Notes: generated from the sequence alone by a model not told the origin. 64,000 nt of DNA from Maribacter antarcticus DSM 21422 (GCF_000621125.1 NZ_JHZC01000012.1:61001-125000), one strand, 5' to 3'. Numbered from the stretch's first letter, positions 1 through 8,800 are shown. A program made the numbers and translations.

Positions 1-312
1 TACAATATGATCTCCCGCTTTTAATAGCGTTAGCAATCCGGTAGAAATTGCTGCTGTCCCAGACGCGAAAACTACCGCACCTACACCACCTTCCACAGCA
101 GCAAGCCTGTCCTGTAAAATCTGGTTGGTCGGATTGTTCAATCTAGTGTAGATAAAGCCCAATTCTCCCAAGGAGAAAAGCTTTGCAGCATGATCTGTAT
201 CCTTAAAGACATAGGACGATGTCTGATAAATAGGAACCGCTCGGGTACCTCCGTTTTGCTTTGTGTCGTGACCTGCGTGTAAAGCGTTCGTTGCTAATTT
301 GTGTGTACTCAT
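1..312 (-). CDS. metY: O-acetylhomoserine sulfhydrylase (MetY type), 5' part only
   Basis: Only the first 104 codons are present; the gene runs off the left edge. The start is the ATG at 310-312 (MSTHKLATNALHAGHD). The reading matches the N-terminus of Cys/Met-metabolism PLP enzymes: a VPIYQTSSYVF segment, YTRLNNPTN (the family's Y-[ST]-R-x-x-NPT motif) and the phosphate-binding SGTAAI. Family members make homocysteine from O-acetylhomoserine and sulfide in the cytoplasm. A SAM-I riboswitch with an intrinsic terminator lies upstream on the same strand, which supports a methionine-pathway role. The PLP lysine lies outside the window, so a cystathionine gamma-synthase-like relative cannot be fully excluded. 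Confidence 0.85.
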   Translation of the reverse strand, partial: MSTHKLATNALHAGHDTKQNGGTRAVPIYQTSSYVFKDTDHAAKLFSLGELGFIYTRLNNPTNQILQDRLAAVEGGVGAVVFASGTAAISTGLLTLLKAGDHIV

Positions 313-407
313 GATTTTGTTTTTTAAATAGTTAAATAAATTATTTAAAAGCCAAACCCTAGCCAGCCGACGTTGCAGTTAGGAAAAATCAAAAAGCTAT
401 AAGAAAG

Positions 408-431
408 TGAAAAAATTGCCTTAGGCAATTG
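408..431 (-). terminator. Intrinsic terminator of the SAM-I leader
   Basis: On the minus strand AATTGCC and GGCAATT (plus-strand arms 414-420 and 424-430) form a tight 7-bp hairpin followed by a run of T. It sits directly 3' of the SAM-I aptamer and before metY, the normal place of the expression platform, so high SAM should end transcription here (inference from position). Confidence 0.75.
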
Positions 432-438
432 GTTTTTC

Positions 439-576
439 GTTATCTATACTCCAGTCCACTAAAACGTAGACACTGAAACGGGTTCAGCTTGAAGATAGAA
501 TGTAGCACCTTCTTTGCCTGAAACAAAGGGTTGCTAAGGTTTCAAAGGGTCTAATCCCTCCACCTTTCTTGATAAC
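439..576 (-). promoter_or_regulatory. SAM-I (S-box) riboswitch upstream of metY
   Basis: Read on the minus strand, the leader starts with GTTATCAAGAAAGGTGGAGG, continues with GGATTAGACCCTTTGAAACC and TTAGCAACCC, then AGGTGCTACATTC, and closes with GATAAC. This is the S-box core: kink-turn AAGAAAGGTGGAGGGA, the GAAACC and GCAACC joining regions, and the GGTGCTA segment. P1 is closed by GTTATC (571-576) with GATAAC (439-444). At 138 nt it is slightly long for the class because of a long P3/P4 part. A terminator hairpin follows at 408-431, then metY, so it probably controls homocysteine synthesis by SAM-dependent attenuation. Confidence 0.9.
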
Positions 577-934
577 TATTCAATAAATGTTTGAACTTTG
601 AAAGTACAAATTAAGCTCAGAAACTTTTAAAAACCTAATGATTTTTAAAAATTTCACAAAATCCTAGTATTTTGATGGGATAATATATCGCTTACATGCT
701 TTCCACCTTTACCACATTATTTGTTTGAGCTATGCAACAGCCTAATACACTAAATATTTTTCTTTCCTTCTAAAAAAAAAGAATCGAAGAAAATCTACAA
801 CACATAAAACAAGGACGCTTTGTTAGAAACAGCGTAATATGAAGCCACAAAATTCGCTTTGAGTTCGTATTTGTTGCGAATGAATTCCGCTATTCCGATA
901 ACCTGATTTATCTTTGAATTCATAAATATACACT
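577..934. other. Intergenic stretch between the SAM-I leader and the DUF808 gene
   Basis: AT-rich, no credible coding frame. It must hold the promoter of the metY leader; a weak TACTTTCA (-7-like, minus strand, 599-606) lies about 25 bases upstream of the aptamer but I see no well-spaced TTTG. The right end holds the DUF808 promoter candidate. Nothing else recognisable. Confidence 0.5.
909..916 (+). promoter_or_regulatory. Candidate -7 box for the DUF808 gene
   Basis: TATCTTTG fits the Bacteroidetes -7 consensus TAnnTTTG and lies 18 bases upstream of the start codon, implying a very short leader. The -33 region is weak (ATTCCG about 18 bases upstream instead of TTTG), so this is a moderate call. 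Confidence 0.45.
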
Positions 935-1804
935 ATGGCTTCCGGATTTTTTGCAATTCTAGATGATGTAGCAGCGCTATTAGACGATGTTGCAGCAATG
1001 AGTAAAATCGCCACTCAAAAAACAGCGGGAATTCTAGGAGATGACTTAGCCGTAAATGCAGAGAAAGCATCCGGTTTTGTTTCCAAACGGGAACTGCCCG
1101 TTCTTTGGGCCATTAGCAAAGGATCTCTACTTAACAAGGTTATCATTCTACCTATTGCTTTTCTGCTGAGTGCCTTTTTACCTTGGGCAGTAACACTCGT
1201 ACTAGTTCTTGGTGGACTTTACCTCGCCTTTGAAGGCGCAGAAAAAATATATGAATTCTTTGTCGTACATGATAAAGCAAGTATTCCATCAGGAATGGAA
1301 GTTCCTAGTGAAAGTGATATCCTAGAGCTGGAAAAAACAAAGATTAAGTCCGCCATTGTAACGGATTTTATTTTGTCCATTGAAATTGTTATCATCGCCT
1401 TGGGCACCGTCTTAAACGAACCACTTTCCACTCAAATAGTTGTGGTGTCTATCGTTGCGCTACTCGCAACAGTAGGAGTTTACGGAATTGTTGCACTTAT
1501 CGTTCGTATGGATGAATTTGGACTTAGACTCATCAACCTTAATGAAAGCGAAAACAGTATTTCCGATAAAATAGGGCGGTTTTTTGTTAACGCATTACCT
1601 ATGGTTATTAAATCACTATCCGTTATTGGCACCATTGCTTTGCTCCTAGTCTCAGGTGGCATATTTGTACACAACGTGGATTTTCTTCAGGATATTTTTC
1701 CAGCGATTCCAGGTATTATCGTTGAATTTTTAGTGGGATTTTTGACGGGATTTTTGATGCTGCTACTTTATAAAGGAATCAAAAAAATATTTAAAAGAAA
1801 CTAA
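935..1804 (+). CDS. DUF808 / YedI-family inner-membrane protein
   Basis: 289 residues, beginning MASGFFAILDDVAALLDDVA, the conserved N-terminal signature of the DUF808 (E. coli YedI) family. The soluble N-terminus (to about residue 65) is followed by hydrophobic segments near 68-100, 140-162, 166-190, 222-245 and 254-280, with a charged KGIKKIFKRN tail. The family sits in the inner membrane and its molecular function is unknown. Full-length for the family, ATG start. It stands alone: metY reads away to the left and the broken sialidase converges from the right. Confidence 0.85.
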   Translation: MASGFFAILDDVAALLDDVAAMSKIATQKTAGILGDDLAVNAEKASGFVSKRELPVLWAISKGSLLNKVIILPIAFLLSAFLPWAVTLVLVLGGLYLAFEGAEKIYEFFVVHDKASIPSGMEVPSESDILELEKTKIKSAIVTDFILSIEIVIIALGTVLNEPLSTQIVVVSIVALLATVGVYGIVALIVRMDEFGLRLINLNESENSISDKIGRFFVNALPMVIKSLSVIGTIALLLVSGGIFVHNVDFLQDIFPAIPGIIVEFLVGFLTGFLMLLLYKGIKKIFKRN

Positions 1805-1856
1805 ATTTATCTCTTAACTTCTATTTTGACTTTGTGTTTTCATTATAGTTATAGGC

Positions 1857-2985
1857 TTATTTTTGTTCAGCTGATATATATTTATCAGCACCATCTGATA
1901 ACCAATCTAGTATGAGTTCCACAAATACATTTTCTTGATAATCGTCTTTCTCAAAGAACAGACCAATTGCACCATTTGAAAGTATAGTCATAGAAGAATA
2001 AGCAGCACCTTGGCTATAAATCGTTTTACCACCCGACCAAGCTTCACCTTCATCATAACTTATTCTTACGGTAAGATTACTCCGGTTATTTTTTGAATTT
2101 GCGTTTGAAAAAAGAAGTCTGTTTTTATCATCTCCATTTTGGACAGAGGTATACCGAATAATACTAGCATTGCATCCAGCATCTACGAGCAATGTCTCCG
2201 GGCTAGACTCCCATGTTCTGCCCTTATCAGCTGACGTATGTACATAGCGTGCGCCTAACTCGTTCACTCGGCTATTTATCATCCAAGTGCCATCCGCTAG
2301 TTCCACTACCTTAGATTCATCGGCGAGTACAATAGGAGTGTCAATGAAGTACCAACTATCCCCATGGTCGTAACTTCCAAAAACGTGCAACCCTTTATCC
2401 AAATTCACAATGGTATGTAACAAGGTCCCATTGGCATTTTGTATGCCCCGACCGGCCGTAATAAACTTAAAATCTTGATGCCATTCCGGTTTTGATACCT
2501 GCGATGTTATGTCTGTGGGAGTACTCCAAGTTTTCCCATTATCAAGGCTTTTTACTACTTTAAAATAACAGACCTCTTTTTCCTTGTCTAAATCCATATA
2601 ATTGAAGAAGATGAAAATTGTACCTGTGGTCGTATCAACAATCATTGAAGGGTTCGAGGCCGATTTCCCATCCGAGTAATCCACTACTGTTTCAATAGTA
2701 GACCATGAAGCTCCATTATCCGCACTGCGGCGCATGATAATATTGATATCCCTATTACTTCTTTAGATCTGCACAAGATGGTATTCTTTCATCTATGGCC
2801 ACAAGCACATTTCCGTTTGGTGCCGTAACCATGGCCGGTATTCTGTAACAAGCTACCTCCGCTTTCTGTGTAGCATCGAATAAATTAGTGAATTGAAGTG
2901 AGCTACTCTCATCTTGTATGGGTCCTACTTGCACATGAACTGAGAAAGCTATGCCTAAAAACAAACAGATTAATATAGGTTTCAT
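1857..2985 (-). pseudogene. Exo-alpha-sialidase (GH33), broken by one frameshift
   Basis: Two reading frames make one sialidase. The 5' frame (2755-2985) has a signal peptide (MKPILICLFLGIAFSVHVQ), the RIP motif YRIPAM and the end ERIPSCADLKK. The 3' frame (1857-2735) resumes with IIMRRSADNGASW. Just ahead of it the second frame reads NRDIN, which is what family members have after CADLK, so the break is near 2755-2760 and fits one extra base. Five Asp boxes (SxDxGxxW) are visible: SADNGASW, SLDNGKTW, SYDHGDSW, SADKGRTW, SYDEGEAW. The intact protein would be a secreted or periplasmic enzyme releasing sialic acid from glycans. Both parts look well conserved, so this is either a recent mutation or a sequence error; if real, the 3' part lacks the signal peptide and RIP motif. 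Confidence 0.85.
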
Positions 2986-3152
2986 CTTGTAACTATACGT
3001 TATTCGTGTGGTGTCAATATAGTACTATGATTCAAGTACCCTTACTACTATCCACCACAAAGATTATTCTCTGGATTTAACTAAGTTCGTTGAAAATTGA
3101 CACAAAAAAACCGCAGAAGCTTTCCTTCGTTTATTTGTGGGCTTTTAATCGT

Positions 3153-3395
3153 TTACAAAAAGAAATAGCCCATATAAAATAGGATTGCACTATTGCTGTC
3201 CGAAACACGTATATCGGATAATCCAATATTGTATTGGTTACCGAAATTGAATCAACTGTCCCATTTAAACCGTAGATTAAAATTCACTCCAAAATGTACA
3301 GAAATAAAACTCTCTTGTATATCGTTACGTCGTTAATCAGTAGAAAGCAAGAATCCAATTTGGGGCCCAGCTTCAAGACATAATTCTTTTGTCAC
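3153..3395 (-). pseudogene. Remnant of an outer-membrane beta-barrel protein (C-terminal end)
   Basis: One minus-strand frame of 81 codons reads LEAGPQIGFLLSTD, stop, RRNDIQESFISVHFGVNFN, then another stop, FNFGNQYNIGLSDIRVSDS and ends ILFYMGYFFL-stop. The LEAGPQIGFLLS phrase and the aromatic C-terminus are typical of PorT-like / OMP_b-brl_2 barrels of Bacteroidetes. Two in-frame stops and no usable start show it is dead. The rest of the 2986-3430 intergenic stretch holds nothing I recognise. Confidence 0.65.
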
Positions 3396-3430
3396 ATACT
3401 ATTTTCCTAATTTAATGATAGTTCACCTCT

Positions 3431-5368
3431 TTACTCCAACACCATAAACTCCAAACTACTATCCGTAAACACGGTATGTGTTTGAGTTTTAAAATCGGCT
3501 TCATCTGCTTTAAATATATTGTCTACGTAGGTTTGTGGGTTTAAGTCAATCAGCGGAAACCAAGTGCTTTGTACTTGCACTTGTAGCTTGTGCCCTTTTT
3601 TAATGGTGTGAAATACGTCTTGCAGTTTTATGTTGACTTCCGTTTTCTCATTTGCTACAAAGGGTTCGGGATTGGAGAAACTGTTGCGGAACCTGCCTCG
3701 CATAACTTCACTACGCACCATTAAATGATAATTACTCATTCTTAAATGGGGCTGCATCTCTTCATTGGTTTCCGCATCTGCGGGATGTACGTCTATGACC
3801 TTTACAATCCAATCCGCTGCGGTACCAGTAGTCGCTACATTTAGTTTCGCAAGCATATCTCCAGCCAAAGTAAAGTCTTCTTTCATGACTTCGGTCTCAA
3901 AAACGAGTACATCTGGACGGCGAGCGGAAAAGCGCTGATCGTCAGTCATATATTTTCGTGGTGTAAATACCGTTTTAACATCCTCTGAATAAGGAACGGG
4001 CTTTTTAATATCGCTAATAAATTCGATTCCCGTAGTGCTTTCTAGTTCGGGCGTTAATTCTTGATTATCGGAAAGAAAGAAGTTCTTTTTAGTGGTTCCC
4101 TTTGGAGGCCATGCATCGTATTCTTTCCATTCTTTTCTGCCAGAATCATAAACATAAGCTTCCGGTAAACCGCTATTTACATCCCCTACACCCTTTAAAA
4201 AGTGGTTAAAGAATTTGGTCTCTATTTTCTCTTGAAAAAATTCAGAAATAGAATCCCCAAAATAATAATTACCCACTAAGTTTCTTCCGCTTCTTCGCGC
4301 CCATCGGCCATGGTCCCAAGGGCCAAATACCATTGTATTATAGCTGTTTTGATTCTTTTCTATATTCTTATAGGTCTCCAAAGGGCCATACAAATCTTCC
4401 GCATCAAACCAACCACCAACGACCATAGTTGCCACGTGCGACTTGGATTTATCCAAATGTTGAATCAAACCCCTACTTTGCCAAAGTTCATCGTAATTAG
4501 GATGCTCTTTAAGTTCGTTCCAGAAATAATCATCGGTCATACCATCAGGGGCAATGCTAACTTTATCTTTTAAATCATATTCAAATAAAGAATTCAAGTT
4601 CTTTAAGGGCCCCTTGTCCAAGAAGAATTGGTATTGATCCTCCGTTGGTAAATTGGGTAGCGCGTACCATGCAGTGTCAATTGGCTGGTCTCCATTTGGC
4701 CTTGGGGTACCAAAGAGGGAAGTAGCCCTAAAATAACTCAACATATACGCTCCGTTATGGTGAAAGTCATCAAAGAAAAAATCTCCGATACTGGCTTGTG
4801 GCGAAGATGCCTTTAAAGCGGGATGCGCATCTATTGTGGCGTATGTAGCATAATAACCCGGATACGAAATACCCCAAACACCAACATTACCGTTATTACC
4901 CTCCACATTGTTCACTAACCAATCTATAGTGTCATACGTATCTGTACTCTCATCAACATCTTTATTCGAGGTTTTATTAGGAATATAAGCTCGCATGTTT
5001 TCGTAATGCCCTTCACTGAGCCATCTTCCACGTACATCTTGGTATACCACAATATTGCCTTCTTGCATGAGGTGAATATTTGGCCCTATCTGCTTTTTGA
5101 ATTCCCCATTACCGTAAGGTGCTGAACTATAAGGCGTACGCTGCATAATAATAGGATATTCTTTAGCTGTATCCTTAGGCGAATAAATAGTAGTATGCAG
5201 CGATACACCATCGCGCATTTCTATTTTTACTTCCTTTTTGGTGTAATTGTCCGAAACATAGGTTTCCGAAACTTCACCTTTTACAACTTTAGCTGTTCTG
5301 GCACAAGAAAAGGAGATACATACTACCGTTAATAGCACAAGCATATATCTAAAAGAGAACTTTGACAT
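3431..5368 (-). CDS. CocE/NonD-family hydrolase (S15 X-Pro dipeptidyl-peptidase-like), lipoprotein
   Basis: 645 residues. The N-terminus is a lipoprotein signal with lipobox SFSC (Cys22), so the mature enzyme should be anchored in the cell envelope. The alpha/beta-hydrolase core has the nucleophile in GISYPGY (Ser168), the acid in GGWFDAEDLYG (Asp322) and the base in GPWDHGRW (His353). The C-terminal third (about 440-645) is the galactose-binding-like domain of the S15/CocE family (DVHPAD, LMVRSEVMRGRFRNS, QVQSTWFPLIDLNP). Family members cleave X-Pro dipeptides, esters or acylated beta-lactams; the substrate cannot be told from sequence. Length is normal. The metK terminator at 5420-5449 separates it from metK, so it is probably transcribed alone. 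Confidence 0.85.
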   Translation of the reverse strand: MSKFSFRYMLVLLTVVCISFSCARTAKVVKGEVSETYVSDNYTKKEVKIEMRDGVSLHTTIYSPKDTAKEYPIIMQRTPYSSAPYGNGEFKKQIGPNIHLMQEGNIVVYQDVRGRWLSEGHYENMRAYIPNKTSNKDVDESTDTYDTIDWLVNNVEGNNGNVGVWGISYPGYYATYATIDAHPALKASSPQASIGDFFFDDFHHNGAYMLSYFRATSLFGTPRPNGDQPIDTAWYALPNLPTEDQYQFFLDKGPLKNLNSLFEYDLKDKVSIAPDGMTDDYFWNELKEHPNYDELWQSRGLIQHLDKSKSHVATMVVGGWFDAEDLYGPLETYKNIEKNQNSYNTMVFGPWDHGRWARRSGRNLVGNYYFGDSISEFFQEKIETKFFNHFLKGVGDVNSGLPEAYVYDSGRKEWKEYDAWPPKGTTKKNFFLSDNQELTPELESTTGIEFISDIKKPVPYSEDVKTVFTPRKYMTDDQRFSARRPDVLVFETEVMKEDFTLAGDMLAKLNVATTGTAADWIVKVIDVHPADAETNEEMQPHLRMSNYHLMVRSEVMRGRFRNSFSNPEPFVANEKTEVNIKLQDVFHTIKKGHKLQVQVQSTWFPLIDLNPQTYVDNIFKADEADFKTQTHTVFTDSSLEFMVLE

Positions 5369-5419
5369 AATGTATAATTTTATGTTCTAAAGCTAGTGAA
5401 GATTCCTAAATTGGAGAAA

Positions 5420-5449
5420 TAAAAAAAGAACCCAATTAGGTTCCTTTTT
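5420..5449 (-). terminator. Intrinsic terminator after metK
   Basis: On the minus strand AAAAAGGAACC, a short loop and GGTTCTTTTTTT form a GAACC/GGTTC hairpin with A and T flanks. It lies about 90 bases past the metK stop and ahead of the S15 gene. Confidence 0.7.
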
Positions 5450-5540
5450 AAGTTATTTATCACGATGAGGCCGGTTAAATCTTTTAAAACCGAGAAGTTG
5501 AAATTTTCTACTGCTTATAATCCAATAGAAACAACTTGAT

Positions 5541-6797
5541 TTATAAATTAAAGGCATTTTTCACTTCAACTACCATATCAAGTTTCTCCCAAGTAAAAAG
5601 CTCCACTTCCTTTTCTACCCTGCCGTTATAAGGGGATTCAAATACCTTTGTTACCGTGGTAGGCGTTTTACCCATATGGCCGTAAGCGGCAGTTTCCAAG
5701 TAAATTGGATTTCTCAATTTCAACCTGGCCTCTATGGCGAAAGGTCGCATATCAAACAAAGCGGCTACTTTTTTTGCAATAGCACCATCGCTTAAATCTA
5801 CATTACTCGTCCCATAGGTATCCACATAGATAGAGGTGGGTTCCACTACACCAATAGCGTAGCTTACCTGTACCAAAATTTCGTCCGCTACACCTGCAGC
5901 GACCAAATTTTTAGCAGCATGCCTAGCTGCATAGGCGGCGCTGCGATCTACCTTACTTGGGTCTTTTCCGCTAAAAGCACCACCACCGTGGGCACCTTTG
6001 CCTCCATAGGTGTCTACTATAATTTTTCTTCCTGTAAGTCCAGTATCTCCATGTGGTCCACCGATAACAAATTTTCCAGTAGGATTAATATGATAGGTAA
6101 TCTGATCGTCAAACAGCACCTGTATGTTTTTGGGAAATTGAGCTTTTACCTTAGGAATTAAAATAGAAATAATATCCGCCTTTATTTTAGCTAACATTTT
6201 ATCATCGTTCGCATCAAACGCATCATGTTGTGTAGAAACTACCAAAGTATCTATTCGTTGCGGCACATTGTCATCAGAATACTCTATGGTAACCTGTGCC
6301 TTGGCGTCTGGCCTTAGGTATGGTATTTCAGTTCCGTCCTTTCGCAATTCTGCTAATACATATAAAAGTTTGTGCGAAATATCAAGCGCCAAAGGCATGT
6401 AATTTTCGGTCTCTTTTGTTGCATAGCCAAACATCATTCCTTGGTCACCGGCGCCTTGTTCTTCCTTGGAACCACGGTCAACGCCTTGATTGATATCTTG
6501 GGATTGCTCATGTATTAACGAAATAACGCCACAAGAATCACCGCTAAACTGGTATTCGCCTTTTGTATACCCTATCATGTTAATAACGTCCCGAGCAATG
6601 GTCTGCACGTCTAAATATGTATCGCTCTTTACCTCTCCAGCCAACACTACCTGACCGGTAGTCACTAGGGTTTCACAAGCCACCTTACTCTCTGAATCAA
6701 AAGCCAAAAAATGATCTAAAAGTGCATCGCTAATCTGATCTGCTACCTTATCCGGGTGTCCTTCACTAACGGATTCTGATGTAAATAAATACGCCAT
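5541..6797 (-). CDS. metK: S-adenosylmethionine synthase
   Basis: 418 residues, complete. It makes SAM, phosphate and diphosphate from methionine and ATP in the cytoplasm. Family signatures: the ATP-binding SEGHPDK (residues 11-17), the [12 protein letters not shown] hexapeptide region, and the glycine-rich [19 protein letters not shown] phosphate-binding loop. Somewhat longer than the E. coli enzyme (about 384), as is usual in Bacteroidetes. The ATG start follows a long leader that carries a TTTG/TAnnTTTG promoter and a SAM-II-like riboswitch, so product feedback is expected. A terminator follows at 5420-5449, making it monocistronic. Confidence 0.97.
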   Translation of the reverse strand: MAYLFTSESVSEGHPDKVADQISDALLDHFLAFDSESKVACETLVTTGQVVLAGEVKSDTYLDVQTIARDVINMIGYTKGEYQFSGDSCGVISLIHEQSQDINQGVDRGSKEEQGAGDQGMMFGYATKETENYMPLALDISHKLLYVLAELRKDGTEIPYLRPDAKAQVTIEYSDDNVPQRIDTLVVSTQHDAFDANDDKMLAKIKADIISILIPKVKAQFPKNIQVLFDDQITYHINPTGKFVIGGPHGDTGLTGRKIIVDTYGGKGAHGGGAFSGKDPSKVDRSAAYAARHAAKNLVAAGVADEILVQVSYAIGVVEPTSIYVDTYGTSNVDLSDGAIAKKVAALFDMRPFAIEARLKLRNPIYLETAAYGHMGKTPTTVTKVFESPYNGRVEKEVELFTWEKLDMVVEVKNAFNL

Positions 6798-6885
6798 TTC
6801 AAAAATTTAATTCTACAAAGGATTTGACAGAAAAAAGAAGCTTATTTTCCTTAGGGAAGTTTCCGAACAAACATTCGGAACAAAC

Positions 6886-6991
6886 TGCTTTAGCATTTAA
6901 CATTGAAATTATTTCAGCTTTTAGTTTTACAAAACTAGGTCCTGAATCGGTTTCATAGTAAGAGGTTGCAATCAGTCAAATCCTTCCTCTT
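6886..6991 (-). promoter_or_regulatory. SAM-II-like riboswitch in the metK leader
   Basis: Read on the minus strand: stem AAGAGG (6986-6991) with CCTCTT (6960-6965), loop containing GGATTTGACTGATTGCAA, then a linker of about 63 bases and AAATGCTAAAGCA (around 6886-6898). GATTTGA..TTGCAA closed by a P1 stem, followed by the GCTAAA box that forms the pseudoknot, is what I recall of the SAM-II (metA) aptamer. Classic SAM-II linkers are much shorter; here the linker contains an extra small hairpin (AGTTTTGTAAAACT). The position just after the metK promoter fits product feedback. A second hairpin, TTCCGAA/TTCGGAA near 6860-6882, follows and may belong to the expression platform. Class assignment is from memory of the consensus, not a model search. 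Confidence 0.7.
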
Positions 6992-7001
6992 TGTTACAGT
7001 A

Positions 7002-7030
7002 CAAAAGTATGAAAATAGTTAGGTTACAAA
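7002..7030 (-). promoter_or_regulatory. Bacteroidetes-type promoter of metK
   Basis: On the minus strand TTTG (7027-7030), 17 bases, then TACTTTTG (7002-7009) match the -33 TTTG / -7 TAnnTTTG consensus. The expected transcription start is near 6995, only a few bases before the P1 stem of the riboswitch, so the transcript would begin almost at the aptamer. Confidence 0.8.
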
Positions 7031-7185
7031 AATTATTGAAGTTCATTTTATATCGATTAACGTTTATCACATGTTTGCTATGAATTATTCGATGTTTTTC
7101 ATCTACTATTTTTCCAGATACTTAAATTCCTTCGTATATTGCGCGGCACAACTTTTACCAAACCTAACCATTAAAGAGAACCAAA

Positions 7186-7800
7186 ATGCACATTGCCGTA
7201 GCCGGAAATATAGGAGCAGGAAAAACTACCTTAACTAAATTATTGGCCAAACATTACAAATGGGAAGCGCATTTAGAAGAAGTGGTAGACAACCCGTATC
7301 TAGATGACTTTTACAACCAAATGGAACGTTGGAGTTTTAACCTTCAAATCTATTTTTTAAATAGCCGATACCGCCAAATTTTACAGATTAGAGAGAGTGG
7401 AAAAAGTGTTATCCAGGACAGAACAATATACGAAGATGCCCATATTTTTGCGCCTAACCTACATGCGATGGGTTTGATGACCAATAGAGATTTTAAAAAT
7501 TATTCCAGTTTATTTGAATTGATGGAGAGTCTAGTAGAACCCCCAGAACTGCTTATCTACCTTAGAAGTTCCATTCCAAATTTGGTAAAACAGATACACA
7601 AACGTGGGAGAGAATATGAAAATACGATTTCAATCGATTATTTAAGTAGGTTGAACGAACGCTACGAAGCATGGGTACATGGTTACGAAAAAGGGAATCT
7701 ATTGATTATTGATGTTGATGAGTTAGACTTTGTAGATAACCCTGAAGACCTTGGAAACGTGATCAACAGAATCGATGCAGAAATACACGGCTTGTTTTAA
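7186..7800 (+). CDS. Deoxynucleoside kinase (dGK/dAK type)
   Basis: 204 residues with an N-terminal P-loop AGNIGAGKTT (residues 5-14), the EEVVDNPYLDDFY substrate region, and the QDRTIYEDAHIFA segment that holds the family's DR[ST] motif. It matches the dNK family that phosphorylates deoxynucleosides at the 5' position for salvage in the cytoplasm; bacterial members of this length usually prefer deoxyadenosine or deoxyguanosine. Complete, ATG start, RBS-like AAAGAGAA upstream. Divergent from metK and convergent with the APP1 pseudogene. Confidence 0.88.
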   Translation: MHIAVAGNIGAGKTTLTKLLAKHYKWEAHLEEVVDNPYLDDFYNQMERWSFNLQIYFLNSRYRQILQIRESGKSVIQDRTIYEDAHIFAPNLHAMGLMTNRDFKNYSSLFELMESLVEPPELLIYLRSSIPNLVKQIHKRGREYENTISIDYLSRLNERYEAWVHGYEKGNLLIIDVDELDFVDNPEDLGNVINRIDAEIHGLF

Positions 7801-7839
7801 ACTATATAACTTTTAAATAAATCCGTTCGCTTTTGTATG

Positions 7840-8800
7840 TTATATGGCGTCATCAGTTTTATTCACAAGTAAAAAAGGAATTTTCTTAAACTCTTTGAAC
7901 AACTGTGATACACGCTCAACTCCTTTTTTATCAGCTACACTTTTTAGGTATATAGCTCTTACCTGCCCAAGAAACTTCTTTGCGATATCTATATAAATAT
8001 CCCCGCCCTTTTCCCCGCCATCCCCAATAAGAATAAAGGATAGAGGATAAACTAGTATAGGTCTTTAAAATAGCAACGATTTCATGTTGTTTTTGCGGAG
8101 TCGGGCCTTTTCTGTTTTTTGCCCTGAAACTCGAGATACTACGTAATAACATTGGCCCTTTAGGAAAATTATTTGTTTTTAGAAATAGTTTTAATAGCGA
8201 TAAAGGTTCCATGGACTATGGCTCACATAAAAAATAGGATTCAATTTTAAGCCTGATTTTCCCTGATGTAATTTATGATAAATCTGCTGTTCCTTCCAAT
8301 GCATCCGGGCTCCCGGCTCTTTTAAATATAGTATTAACAAGGACTCTCCATTTTAAAGAAGAGACCACACCCGTATGAAGTATGGTATCGTCTATCACAC
8401 CATAATCTGCATCCGCACAAGGAATAAGCATTTCACCAACAAAACAATTATTATCATTGACGCTTCTATTCAAGTTGTCAGTTGCAAAAGAAGCCGCTAC
8501 CGGTAACCAGCCCTCGGTATTAGCGAACCTAGAAAAATATTCAACAAATTCATTTTTCAAATAATAGCCATTAGTATCCGTATTGGCTTTTAGGGTAATC
8601 GAACCTCCAGCCTTTACTTTTATTTTGGCGTGTTTGATTTCATCGGTTTCAAATCGTTTCCACGTGTTCAAGACTACAGCTAAGAACCCCTTTTGTTCCA
8701 AATCGATTATTTCGTCTTCCAAAGCCCTACCGCGAAGAGGAAGTCTATCATTAGTTCCGTATCCTTGAAAACAGATAATCTGTAGTTTATCTTTTTTCAT
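7840..8800 (-). pseudogene. APP1-type phosphatidate phosphatase (DUF2183), multiply broken
   Basis: The 5' frame (8273-8800) reads the APP1 N-terminal domain (QGYGTNDRLPLRGRALEDE, then WKRFETDEI) into YGVIDDTILHTGV. Family members have ISDIDDT there; three residues including the first catalytic Asp of DxDxT are missing, as if nine bases were lost between two ATA repeats. The frame then shifts near 8280 (continuing YHKLHQGKSGLKLNPIFYV, SHSPWNLYRY), again near 8195 (LKLFLKTNNFPKGPMLLR) and near 8045 (FILIGDGGEKGGDIYIDIAK, GQVRAIYLKSVADKKGVERV), ending at the stop at 7840. The intact domain is a HAD-like phosphatase. Three frameshifts plus loss of the catalytic Asp make it non-functional. Confidence 0.85.

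Noticed and set aside
2735..2775. Programmed frameshifting in the sialidase
   Set aside because: No slippery heptamer or downstream structure is visible, and the family does not use recoding.
7931..8212. A 93-codon frame as a small gene
   Set aside because: It is the middle part of the APP1 pseudogene and shifts out of the conserved frame near 8045.
8273..8800. An intact 175-residue protein
   Set aside because: It is the N-terminal part of APP1 with the catalytic DxD deleted; the remainder follows in other frames.
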